Below are positions 50,606 through 58,649 of a DNA stretch of 64,000 nucleotides, piece after piece. The stretch is taken from the NCBI GenBank assembly GCA_017450695.1, contig JAFSTA010000047.1, positions 1-64,000 of the forward strand, given 5' to 3'. Position 1 is the first letter of the stretch. Each line of letters opens with the position of its first letter. Origin of the DNA: Kiritimatiellia bacterium. GTDB lineage: Bacteria > Verrucomicrobiota > Kiritimatiellia > RFP12 > UBA1067. Under the pieces are notes generated by a model. It was not told the DNA's origin. It was given only the letters and a program-made list of their open reading frames with translations, and did not search any database. The position numbers and the translations under genes were made by a program.

Positions 50606-50822
50606 CGCGAACCCTTCGTCGCGGCACAGGATCCTATTTCCACCTCCGGTTGCTGTACTCGCTGGATTCATTCTCATCGCCTCTCGTCTCTTGTCGGGTC
50701 GGTTGTCGGGAAAACGGATCCCGTCCACCCGTTGAACGAGAACGCCGCGTTGCTGACGGAGCGGTTGCGGAATACCATCTCCGCATGAAAAATGCCTTCT
50801 CACTCTCAATAGCAACCAGAAC

Positions 50823-50851
50823 ATTATACACGATCCTCCTTTGAATCGCAA
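50823..50851 (-). promoter_or_regulatory. Promoter of the surface protein/oxidoreductase operon
   Basis: TTGCGA (50846-50851), 17 nt, perfect TATAAT (50823-50828) on the minus strand. The leader is about 210 nt, unusually long here. A type-H element begins 28 bp upstream. Confidence 0.72.
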
Positions 50852-50878
50852 TGCAGATTTGCCAAGTGGGATTCCCGA

Positions 50879-51074
50879 GGGCGCATCTGCGTTTTTCACC
50901 GTGATCCATGTAGATACCTGCGATACCGAGCGCGGAGATTGAACCTCACGCAAAGTCAGCAAAGGGAAGGAAGGCGGGCACTTCGCGTACTTGGCGAACT
51001 TGGCGTGAGACCATGACATGAAAACTTCTGGGTTTAAACGCGGCAGACCTTTGTTGAATTATACAGATGCGCCC
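50879..51074 (-). mobile_element. Complete type-H element with 9-bp TSD (empty site for type M)
   Basis: GGGCGCATCTG (50879-50889) and CAGATGCGCCC (51064-51074) are perfect 11-bp inverted ends. GATTCCCGA stands directly on both sides (50870-50878 and 51075-51083), a perfect 9-bp target duplication. Inside, CTTCGCGTA, CTTGGCGAA, CTTGGCGTG (50981-51007) and a shorter CGCAAAGTCAGCAAAG part near 50949 form the opposed arrays. There is no room for a transposase. The matching element at 385-858 carries the M insertion. Confidence 0.92.
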
Positions 51075-51184
51075 GATTCCCGACTGTTTGGGATGCAGCC
51101 AACGCCCATCCTTGCTCCTCCAGTACCGATTAACCTAGGTGTGGCTGTCAGCTATTAGCTGTTAGCTCCCCGCTCGCACGTTGC

Positions 51185-51329
51185 ATGAGTGATTCGATTC
51201 AGATAACTTCTCCGATTGTTCACAATTGGCACAATTGTCATCATTGCCACAAATGCAAATTGAAATGGCATTGTGATTTGTGACATGGTTGGCATTTGTG
51301 AGCATTTGAGATTTGTGAACAATGAAGTT
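51185..51329 (-). repeat. A+T-rich dispersed repeat, copy 2
   Basis: This is the inverse of 4076-4220, matching over nearly the whole length, including TATCTGAATCGAATCACTCA outside the AACTTC end. The surrounding 51075-51464 has no gene and shows short TAGCTGTTAGCT-type repeats. Confidence 0.82.
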
Positions 51330-51464
51330 ATTGAAGAGTTTGTAGCGGGTAGCTGTTAGCTTTTAGGCCAGCTTCCTCCATCCTTGCTCATCCGGGCGGC
51401 CGATTTCAAGTCACGTCAGCGACGATAGAATCATTGAACCATTTAACCCAACAGCCGTGCGGTG

Positions 51465-52517
51465 TCACTTGCCGAGCGCCTGTTCGCCACCGGCCCCTTT
51501 CGTCGGGATCGTGAAGTCGGCGGTGTGGCCTTTCACTTGGCGAGAAAGGAAGTCAAACCCGGCGGGATAGTTGCCGGCGTGACCTCCCTCGAACAAGGTC
51601 AGACGCACGTTCTTCGAGGTTCCGCGAAAATGGATTTTTTGCTTCGGTCCATAGAACGGATCGGATGCCCCCTGGTACACAAGGGCAGGGGGAACCGCTT
51701 GTTCTTCTTCAATCTTCGTGATGTCAGCTTCGGAAACACGGTCCTTCGCGTCCGCGAGCGCATTGAACGCGCGGAAGGAATGGCCCACAGGCACGGACCC
51801 TTTCCAGCCGTCGTGGATGCCGGTCGCGATGTACACCGGAACACCCGCCTGGGCGGCGGCGTCGATCCATGTGAGCGGGGAACGATGACGGTACTCGTCC
51901 GGCTTGCCGGACGGAGTGCCGCCGCACGCCTCCTCCATCATCCTCGCGTAGTTTTTGCCGCGTCCGGGATGCGGGAGAATCGAATCGGCATGCCAGCGCG
52001 CCAGATCGGTTATCGGACAAAACGCTACGCATCCGGCCCATATCTCAGGATGCCTGCCTGCCATCAAGAGCGTCATGTGCCCGCCCCCCGATCCGCCGAT
52101 GATGTAGATTCGGTTCGTGTCAATCTGGACGTGCGCTTTGGCGTAGTTGACTGCATCGACAATGTCCTGTACGGCGGGATCTCCGCCACAGGCGGGTGGA
52201 GTCTTGTTCGGGCCGCGAAAATCCGGTCCCACCATCGCCCAGCCGCGTTTCTTGGCCTCACCCAGGCAAGTGGCATAGACACTTTTTTGCCGATATCCGT
52301 TGCTCCAGGTGTGAAGTCCTACGACAAGCGGAACGGCCTCGCTCTTTGCTTTCTCCGGAGCCCAGAACCAACACGGTTGAATCGTTCCGTCCAGAGACGA
52401 TTTCACCTGTACGAGTAGTTCATCGCCGAATGGTTCAGATTTTACTTGCTTGGGCTTCGCAATCCCTTCGCAGAATACCATCAAGGCGGCAACCGCCGCA
52501 ATCGTCAGACGTTTCAT
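51465..52517 (-). CDS. Secreted prolyl-oligopeptidase-like alpha/beta-hydrolase
   Basis: The product has 350 residues with signal peptide 1-20. 'VPLVVGLHTWSNGYRQ' and 'RGWAMVGPDFRGPN' form the first strands and oxyanion loop, then 'NRIYIIGGSGGGHMTLLM' with nucleophile Ser143, 'GASDPFYGP' with the acid and 'FEGGHAGN' with the His. It belongs to the peptidase S9/esterase fold; acyl esterase or glycan deacylase is as likely as peptidase. ATG 52517 has GAGGGAAG upstream. It is monocistronic. Confidence 0.8.
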   Translation of the reverse strand: MKRLTIAAVAALMVFCEGIAKPKQVKSEPFGDELLVQVKSSLDGTIQPCWFWAPEKAKSEAVPLVVGLHTWSNGYRQKSVYATCLGEAKKRGWAMVGPDFRGPNKTPPACGGDPAVQDIVDAVNYAKAHVQIDTNRIYIIGGSGGGHMTLLMAGRHPEIWAGCVAFCPITDLARWHADSILPHPGRGKNYARMMEEACGGTPSGKPDEYRHRSPLTWIDAAAQAGVPVYIATGIHDGWKGSVPVGHSFRAFNALADAKDRVSEADITKIEEEQAVPPALVYQGASDPFYGPKQKIHFRGTSKNVRLTLFEGGHAGNYPAGFDFLSRQVKGHTADFTIPTKGAGGEQALGK

Positions 52518-52584
52518 CTTCTTCCCTCTCTTTTCGAGCAGACCGTTCTGTGGTATGGCTTTGACAACCACCGAAAACGACGTT

Positions 52585-52613
52585 AGGATACCATTTCCAA
52601 TCGCCGAATGCAA
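52585..52613 (-). promoter_or_regulatory. Promoter of the alpha/beta-hydrolase gene
   Basis: TTGCAT (52608-52613), 17 nt, TATCCT (52585-52590) preceded by TGG on the minus strand. Confidence 0.65.
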
Positions 52614-52755
52614 GAGAGAGAACTCGCCACAGAGAGGCGAGGCGCATCTTTGAGATTCATTACTGTTTCTTTTGAATCTGGAACGGAAATGTAACCACGG
52701 AATATACGGAATATAGGCCGCCGCGGGTGCTTCGCGCGACCACGAAAGGATGGAT

Positions 52756-52787
52756 AAATGGTTAAATGGTTAAATGAGTAAATGGTT
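52756..52787 (+). repeat. Octamer array AAATGGTT
   Basis: AAATGGTT, AAATGGTT, AAATGAGT, AAATGGTT are contiguous exact 8-nt units. The 52614-52899 stretch otherwise contains only short array pieces (ACCACGGAATATACGGAA near 52693) and no gene. Confidence 0.82.
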
Positions 52788-52899
52788 AAATCGCTTCGCA
52801 TTAAATCGCCGCTTCGCGGCTTTAAATTGAAAGGCCGTATGCCGATTTCATGTGAGCACAGTGAACATGTAACCATTAAAAGGCCGAAGGCTGATTTAA

Positions 52900-53081
52900 C
52901 CTATTTCTCTGTTGGACACGTTGAAAACCACGGAACACAAGGACCACACGGAAAAGCATCAGTTCTATAGAACGGCGATTCCGTGAGTTCCGTGTATTCC
53001 GTGGTTCATACTGCGTTTGGGAATTTTGCGGACTCTGCGAACTCAGCGGCTCTGCGTGAGAACCCAAACGAGGAATCTAGG
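52900..53081 (+). mobile_element. Type-M element with ACGGAA/TTCCGT arms
   Basis: The right end GAGGAATCTAGG (53070-53081) is typical; the left end CCTATTTCTC lacks two bases. The flanks are TTTAA and TTTAC, a 4/5 match. The interior pair is ACCACGGAA, CACAAGGAC, CACACGGAA (52927-52953) against TTCCGTGAG, TTCCGTGTA, TTCCGTGGT (52979-53005), followed by a TCTGCG array at about 53025-53060. So the same ends enclose a different array pair than in 6237-6489. Confidence 0.8.
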
Positions 53082-53116
53082 TTTACCTTTCCCAATCGAT
53101 TTCCCGCCTCACGCCC

Positions 53117-55174
53117 TTACTTCACGAGGATGGTCAGACGGCGCGCGCGATAATCCGAGGCGTTCCCCATAAACGTCCAATCGGGATTCTCGCCCTCGAC
53201 GTTGTTTCCGATTCCGATGTCGGGTGAGCCGTCGTTGAAGCGGTTGTAGGCGAAGATGGTCGCGCCGGTCGCCGCGTCATGAACCTGCATGCAACCGTAA
53301 CCGGGTTTGTCCGAGGGGGTCGCGGAATCGTTGGAGTCGTAAATCGCGTCGCTTCCGCTCGCATCCCTCAGGCCTTTCTTCTGCCCGTAGTTGGTGTTGA
53401 AGAATTCGATGATTCCTCCTGCGGGGGCAGGTCCTTCCTTGACGCACTCGCGGTTCGAGCGAACCACGAGGTTCGAAACCTTTTGCTGGATGAACGCCTT
53501 GCTCGCGGCGGGGACGCCGAGTTTCGCAACGTCGTTCGTGAATGCGTCCATTGCCGCGACCGCCCAATCCACCGAGCCGTCTGCACGTTCCAGTTCGAGA
53601 ACGTAGGCGACGCGAGAGAACGCGCCGGCGTCCGCGCTCTTGTCCAACGAATAGCCGGCAAAGCGGCTCATGGGGATGTCCGCCGCAAGGACGGCGCGGA
53701 ATCCTTCGAGTTCGGGGATCTTGAGCGCATCGCCCAGTTTCGCGGCGGGGCCACGCCGTCCTTCGGAGGGATCGCGCGCATCGATTTCAAACGGTCCGAG
53801 CGGAAGCCCCGACTCGAATGAATACAGGGAACCGATCCAGGGCTTGGAATAGAGGTAACGCAGACGGCGGGGTTCGGCGACACCCGAAGCCGAAATCACC
53901 AGGTCGGAACCCTTGAGCGTCATGTTCGCGCCGGAATTCTCGATCTTGGCAGGGACGAATTTTCCGTCACGCCCGGCGATTTCGAAGCCGACGGCGGAGG
54001 AGCGATCCGCGTTGTAGGCGTACCACGACTTCGCGTTGTCGAAGGAGAGAACGAACTTGTTGCCGTCGATCTTCCAGTTCTTGAGGGTAGGGGAATCGTC
54101 GATGAAGTACTTGAAACCGTAGTCGCGTTTCAGCGCGTGGAGCGCAAGGCGCTTGGCGACAGTTTCTTTGTCGTTCGGGTGGATGTCCCAGGGGTTGCCG
54201 ATGTCGCAAGTGGTGACGATCGCGGCGTTCTTTTCCTCCGCCGCGAACTTCGCCTGTCCCATCTGGACACTGAACCAGCTGCGCGAGAACGGGGCGAGCT
54301 GGACGAAGTAGAGCTTGAGGTTCGGATTCTCGAATTCCTTCGCCCACCCGTCATAGAGCCGGTGCATCTTCGTGCTGTAGGAGAGCCCGTCGCCGGCATT
54401 GGCGCACCCCTGGTACCAGATGAACCCGCGGATCGCGAAAGGCGCCCACGCGGCAACCATGCCGTTCCACAACGAGGTCGGGGTTCCCGATCCGACCTTC
54501 TCCGGCAACACCGGCGCCGTCTCAAAGGCGCTTGCCGGTGTCCACGGCTCGATGCGCGTACCGCCCCAGCTTGAATCGATGATGCCCACCGGGATCTCCA
54601 ACGCGCTGTACAGTTCCAGCGCGTAGTAGAACGCGACGGCGGAGAGGTTGTAGCCGAACGTCGCCTGGAAAGACTCCGGTGAGTAATCGCGCCAGACAGC
54701 CTTCCAGTCGTAGCGGGGCGTACGGGAACAGTTTCTCCCGTTCTTCGCATACCGGATGAACGGGCGACGCGTCACGGCGGTCATTATCGCGCCCTTGGCG
54801 TCGCGGTAACGCGGACTATGTCCCCAGATCGGGCACTCCATGTTCGATTGCCCGCTCGCGAACCAGACCTCACCCACAAGCACGTTCTTGAGTTCCTCGC
54901 CGTCCGTGGTTCCCGTAACCTTCAGCGTGCGGGATTCCTTGGATGCGGGCATTGCATCCAGCGCAACGCGCCAAGCGCCTTTCGCGTCAGCGGTTGCCGT
55001 CTTCGTCTGTCCCGCGAAAAAAACCGTCACCTTCTCGCCCGGCGAGGCCGTACCCCATACGGGCACCGGTCGATCACGCTGAAGAACCATATTGTCCGCG
55101 AATGGTGTCGCGGTCTTTACCGCCGCAACGGATACGAACGCGAGCAGCGAACTGGCTGCCGCAATCAGTTTCAT
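53117..55174 (-). CDS. Secreted sialate O-acetylesterase-family protein (SASA)
   Basis: The product has 685 residues from ATG 55174, where GAGGG lies eight bases upstream; starts at 55192 or 55198 are possible. A signal peptide covers 1-19. 'FASGQSNMECP' holds nucleophile Ser110, 'SWGGTRIEPW' is the second block (about 202-211) and 'WDIHPNDKETVAKRLA' contains His332. The family removes O-acetyl groups from sialic acids or from xylan and other polysaccharides. A C-terminal region from about 520 is extra: Ser/Asp/Asn-rich, ending in YRARRLTILVK. It is monocistronic. Confidence 0.88.
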   Translation of the reverse strand: MKLIAAASSLLAFVSVAAVKTATPFADNMVLQRDRPVPVWGTASPGEKVTVFFAGQTKTATADAKGAWRVALDAMPASKESRTLKVTGTTDGEELKNVLVGEVWFASGQSNMECPIWGHSPRYRDAKGAIMTAVTRRPFIRYAKNGRNCSRTPRYDWKAVWRDYSPESFQATFGYNLSAVAFYYALELYSALEIPVGIIDSSWGGTRIEPWTPASAFETAPVLPEKVGSGTPTSLWNGMVAAWAPFAIRGFIWYQGCANAGDGLSYSTKMHRLYDGWAKEFENPNLKLYFVQLAPFSRSWFSVQMGQAKFAAEEKNAAIVTTCDIGNPWDIHPNDKETVAKRLALHALKRDYGFKYFIDDSPTLKNWKIDGNKFVLSFDNAKSWYAYNADRSSAVGFEIAGRDGKFVPAKIENSGANMTLKGSDLVISASGVAEPRRLRYLYSKPWIGSLYSFESGLPLGPFEIDARDPSEGRRGPAAKLGDALKIPELEGFRAVLAADIPMSRFAGYSLDKSADAGAFSRVAYVLELERADGSVDWAVAAMDAFTNDVAKLGVPAASKAFIQQKVSNLVVRSNRECVKEGPAPAGGIIEFFNTNYGQKKGLRDASGSDAIYDSNDSATPSDKPGYGCMQVHDAATGATIFAYNRFNDGSPDIGIGNNVEGENPDWTFMGNASDYRARRLTILVK

Positions 55175-55332
55175 CTGTGTTTCCCTCTTCATGATCATGA
55201 GTTCCTTTCTTGTCCAATTCGTCGCCGTTCAGGCGAGAAATCGAATACGTCGGACGGCGAAACGATTCCCCTTGATCTAAGGAGGGAAATCCCTTCCGCT
55301 GAGTCTCTTTACCGTCCCATTCAGCGACGGTC

Positions 55333-55362
55333 ATTTTACCAAACTGAACCTCGCCTTGGCAA
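55333..55362 (-). promoter_or_regulatory. Promoter of the sialate O-acetylesterase gene
   Basis: TTGCCA (55357-55362), 18 nt, TAAAAT (55333-55338) preceded by TGG on the minus strand. Confidence 0.6.
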
Positions 55363-55424
55363 TCTCGCTTTTGGAATTGTTCCGCTGAGAAAAACCAACT
55401 CGCGACGTGGACGGCATGTCTTGT

Positions 55425-55445
55425 GGTGCGGCAGAAGATGTCGCA
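55425..55445. repeat. GTGCGGCA/TGTCGCAC hairpin
   Basis: Third copy of the hairpin seen at 30506 and 37274, with one mismatch. Confidence 0.45.
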
Positions 55446-55609
55446 CCACCGAGCGCGAGACAGAAGCCCCGGTTATCCCATAGCCTCTGCGTGAGGCAAT
55501 GAGGTAAGGATTGATTTTCCCATCCTCTGCGATGCCGTTTCTCTGTTCCCTAACTCCTTGCCGCCCGTCTCCCAACTGGCGCGCAGTGCCCGTTCAACCC
55601 TGAAAAATA

Positions 55610-55707
55610 TAATTGTCATCATTGCCACAAATACAAATTGAAATGGCATTGTGATTTGTGACATGGTTGGCATTTGTGAACATTTGTGATTTGTGAACAA
55701 TGAAGTT
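55610..55707 (-). repeat. A+T-rich dispersed repeat, truncated copy 3
   Basis: It matches 51205-51329 but lacks the ATTGTGCCAATTGTGAAC-side end. Next to it, 55730-55755 holds a degenerate family-C palindrome, and 55765-55791 a CTAGACGTT, TTAGAACCT, CTAGCCACC array related to 15450-15494. No gene is seen in 55446-55837. Confidence 0.72.
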
Positions 55708-55837
55708 ATAGACGAGGCCGTTGCGCAATCGGTCGCGACGGAGGGCGCCCCTCCCGCATCTTACCTAGACGTTTTAGAACCTCTAGCCACCACCTACCAG
55801 CTACAAGCTACCACCTACCAGCCTACATAGGCAAGGG

Positions 55838-57481
55838 CTATTTCTCGAACCCTGTCTGCTTCGTCTCGATGCAAGATGCGTCAAGACGGGCGACACTGCG
55901 CGGACGATTCTCCAGCTTCCATTCGCCACCGTCTAGGTAATACAAGCCGGGGTAAGGAGCGACCGGCATATTTACGTTTCTGTCACGCCACTTCACGTAG
56001 ATCTTTTGCGGTGCCGTGTCCTTCTCGCACCAGCTGACAAGAAGTTCTTTCAGCTGACGCCCTGACGGCGAACCGGTCATGACACGTCCCTTTCCTCCTC
56101 CGTGTGCACAGCCGGGGATACAGAAAAGCCGCATGAACTTTGAGACTTCACCTAGCCCTCCATTTGCCTCGCAGACTCGTTCGTAGTAGTCGATGATCGG
56201 TCCTGGCGGAACCGTCTGGTCTTCCCATCCCGTTGTCATGATAATCTTTCCGCCGCGTTTTACGAAGGCTGAAAGATCTGTCGAACAGGCGTTAAACTCC
56301 GGGGTGAACTCTTTGAGGTAGAGGTCAATCTGTTCAAAGCCAACCTCGTTCCATCTTGCTTGTGAGAATCCTCTGCCTGACAGAAAGTGCTGGAACGAAC
56401 CGAGGCTGCCCCAGTGAAAGTTCACGCCGTTGTTTGTGCCTGGCGCGAATCCGGTGAAGTAGCATTTGCCGTTGTGTACGAGTGGCATGTACAACGACTT
56501 GAGCCGCATAAGCCTGTCATCTTCCGCGAGAGAGGGCCGTTTTTTCGCGGCAAACGCAAGGAAATCGTCTATCTCCTTTTCGGAGAAGCGTCCGTCGGCG
56601 AGGATATGCCCTGCGTAGGGCTTGGGATCGGTTTTCGCCTTGAAGGCAATTGCCAAGTCGGCTACGGCCACCAAATCTTCCTTCGAGATGAGGGGCTTCC
56701 CGTTTGGATCGTGGGTTTGCCGCCAGAGGTGCCAGATGGCAAGCTCGTTGACGGCTGCGTTGTTGGCGGGAAGCACGGAGATGATACCGTTGTAGTCTTC
56801 AGGGAAACGTAGTACTTCGCTCATGCCCTGCCTCCCACCGGTAGAACCGCCGTTGAAGTAGGTACGGCTACAGGGGCGACCGTAGAAAGCCGTTACGATC
56901 CGTTTCCCATAGACCGTCATGAGATGTGTCGCGCGCCAGTGGAAATCGCGAAGGACACCTTTCGGCCACGGGATCGACTTGTCACGGTAGTTCGGTCCGG
57001 CGGCGGTCGTGCCGAGGTCGGTGGTGACGGAGGCTGTGTCCATTGCGACATACGCGTCGAGGTCCGGTAACGATCCAGCGCGTCCACTGTTGCCTTGTCC
57101 CCAGAGACGACCGTCCCACTGTTCGGGCAAGGGCAGGACCGCGCGGCATTTAATGTCGCTTCCTGTTTCGGGAACGAGTGTGAAGTCAACTCGTGCGAAT
57201 GCACCCGTCACGGTAACATTCTCTTTCGCCTCCGCCCGCCACATCTCAAGCGGATCCTGGCCCTTGGGATCGGACTTCCGGCGAAGGGAAACGTCCGTGA
57301 CGGTACAGATATCGTCTGTGATCGTCCTGACATTGGCAAATGCCGCCTCGAGAGAAGCCGCGTCTGCGGCCGATGCCGCAGGGGAGCAAAACAGAACGGC
57401 GGACACAGCCGCGCTGCAAAGCGCGAACGTTGTCGTGGCAACCCTACGCAAAATCCCAAAGTTTTGTCTTATCATGTTCAT
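55838..57481 (-). CDS. Secreted tannase/feruloyl-esterase-family protein
   Basis: The product has 547 residues. ATG 57481 has AAAGGA five bases upstream; a longer open frame crosses the gap. The signal peptide is at about 14-38. 'YFNGGSTGGRQGMSEVLRFPEDY' (Ser213) is the tannase-family nucleophile block, 'IMTTGWEDQTVPP' the acid and 'GCAHGGGKG' the His. Paired Cys around these blocks (CS and CAH) suit the family's disulfide near the active site. It hydrolyses feruloyl or galloyl esters of plant polymers. It is the last gene of the operon starting at 61454, 62 nt after the acyltransferase remnant. Confidence 0.88.
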   Translation of the reverse strand: MNMIRQNFGILRRVATTTFALCSAAVSAVLFCSPAASAADAASLEAAFANVRTITDDICTVTDVSLRRKSDPKGQDPLEMWRAEAKENVTVTGAFARVDFTLVPETGSDIKCRAVLPLPEQWDGRLWGQGNSGRAGSLPDLDAYVAMDTASVTTDLGTTAAGPNYRDKSIPWPKGVLRDFHWRATHLMTVYGKRIVTAFYGRPCSRTYFNGGSTGGRQGMSEVLRFPEDYNGIISVLPANNAAVNELAIWHLWRQTHDPNGKPLISKEDLVAVADLAIAFKAKTDPKPYAGHILADGRFSEKEIDDFLAFAAKKRPSLAEDDRLMRLKSLYMPLVHNGKCYFTGFAPGTNNGVNFHWGSLGSFQHFLSGRGFSQARWNEVGFEQIDLYLKEFTPEFNACSTDLSAFVKRGGKIIMTTGWEDQTVPPGPIIDYYERVCEANGGLGEVSKFMRLFCIPGCAHGGGKGRVMTGSPSGRQLKELLVSWCEKDTAPQKIYVKWRDRNVNMPVAPYPGLYYLDGGEWKLENRPRSVARLDASCIETKQTGFEK

Positions 57482-57543
57482 CCGATTCCTTTGATTTGGT
57501 AAACACTTGACGTTAGCCCGCGCTCGTGGCCGCAGCCGTTTTC

Positions 57544-58647
57544 CTATACGCGCAGGAAGATCTTGTGACGATAGAGGAAGAAGAGTACGAGCCACCGTAA
57601 CAGAACAGCTCCGGCTGCGAGCAACACCGCGCCCCATGCGTCCGGGAGAAGTTTGGCTGTGCCGCCGAACACCTTTCCGCTCAGGGCGTAAAAATTCCAC
57701 GCCCACTGGAGCAGGTAGATTGTAAGGGCATTCATTCCGATAACCTGGAAGAAGAACGCCCACTTTTTCCATCCGCGTACATCAATCATCCAGTAGAACA
57801 CCCCCATCAATGCGAACGAGATGCTGCCTGTGAGCAGGATGTATCCGGGGGTCCATAAGCATTTGATGCACTTGCATCCGGTAAGGCTGGCAAGCCACGC
57901 TCCTACGCCCAATGCTGCCGCCTAGATGAACAGCCGCACTGTTTTGCGTCCGCCAGACAGGGTGTCGTCCTTCAACAGTTGCCCGGCGAACACGCCGAGG
58001 TAGGCGGAAGAGATGCAGCAAAAAGCCTGGAAGAACCCTTCATCGCCGTATTTGTCTGGAACGCGGTCACCCAGCCAATGATCGAAAACGGATTGGAAAT
58101 TACCCGCCCCCCACGGATTCTGTCCCGGTGAGAAGACGAGCGGCAGAAACTGTTGCGCGGCCCAGTAACCGAAGAAGCAGAACGCGGCGAACACCCAGTT
58201 GCCCTTGCGTCCGAAATACAGGGTACCGAGTGCGGCCACCGCCCAGCCGAATCCGATCCTTCCGAGGATGGAGTTGAACCGCACATGCGCGAAGTCGAAC
58301 CCCAGCAGACCGAACATCACTGCGCCTAGTAGAAACAGGATCACGAAGCGCCGGAGTATCCCCAGCGTGATGCGCCTGTTGGAATATCCGCGTACACGAC
58401 GGTTGGCTAGCGAGAATGGCCATGAGGCGCCGGCGAGGAACAGGAAAAGGGCGAAGATGAGGTCGTAGATATGCAATCCTGCCCACTTGACATGCGTCAT
58501 CTGCACGGCGATCCAGTTGTCCGGACTGCCCGTGACGAGTTTGCCCAGGGCGATCAACAGGGCAGAACCTCCGGTGATGAAAAACATGTCGAACCCGCGC
58601 AGTGCGTCAATCGATTCAAGCCGCTGTTTCATGTTCATAGTTTCCAT
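57544..58647 (-). pseudogene. Inner-membrane acyltransferase (DUF5009/HGSNAT-like), interrupted by in-frame TAG
   Basis: The frame from 58647 reads 241 residues, stops at TAG (57922-57924), and continues in the same frame for 125 residues to 57544. Together they give a complete protein of about 367 residues with several membrane helices. 'RLESIDALRGFDMFFITGG' is the family start; after the stop, 'CIKCLWTPGYILLTGSISF' and 'VIGMNALTIYLLQ' are conserved C-terminal family segments. Relatives transfer acetyl groups to sugars across the membrane. The first part alone lacks the last helices. TAG is a true stop elsewhere in the window (metF), so recoding is unlikely. A nonsense mutation or a base-call error explains it. 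The start is 2 nt after the upstream stop. Confidence 0.82.
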
Positions 58648-58649
58648 TT

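Noticed and set aside
50606-51019. N-terminal extension of the surface protein to 51019
   Set aside because: It would cross the promoter at 50823-50851 and the type-H element; the signal peptide begins at about 50605.
57922-57924. TAG as a recoded sense codon (stop reassignment)
   Set aside because: metF ends with TAG in the normal place, and no other gene here has an internal TAG.
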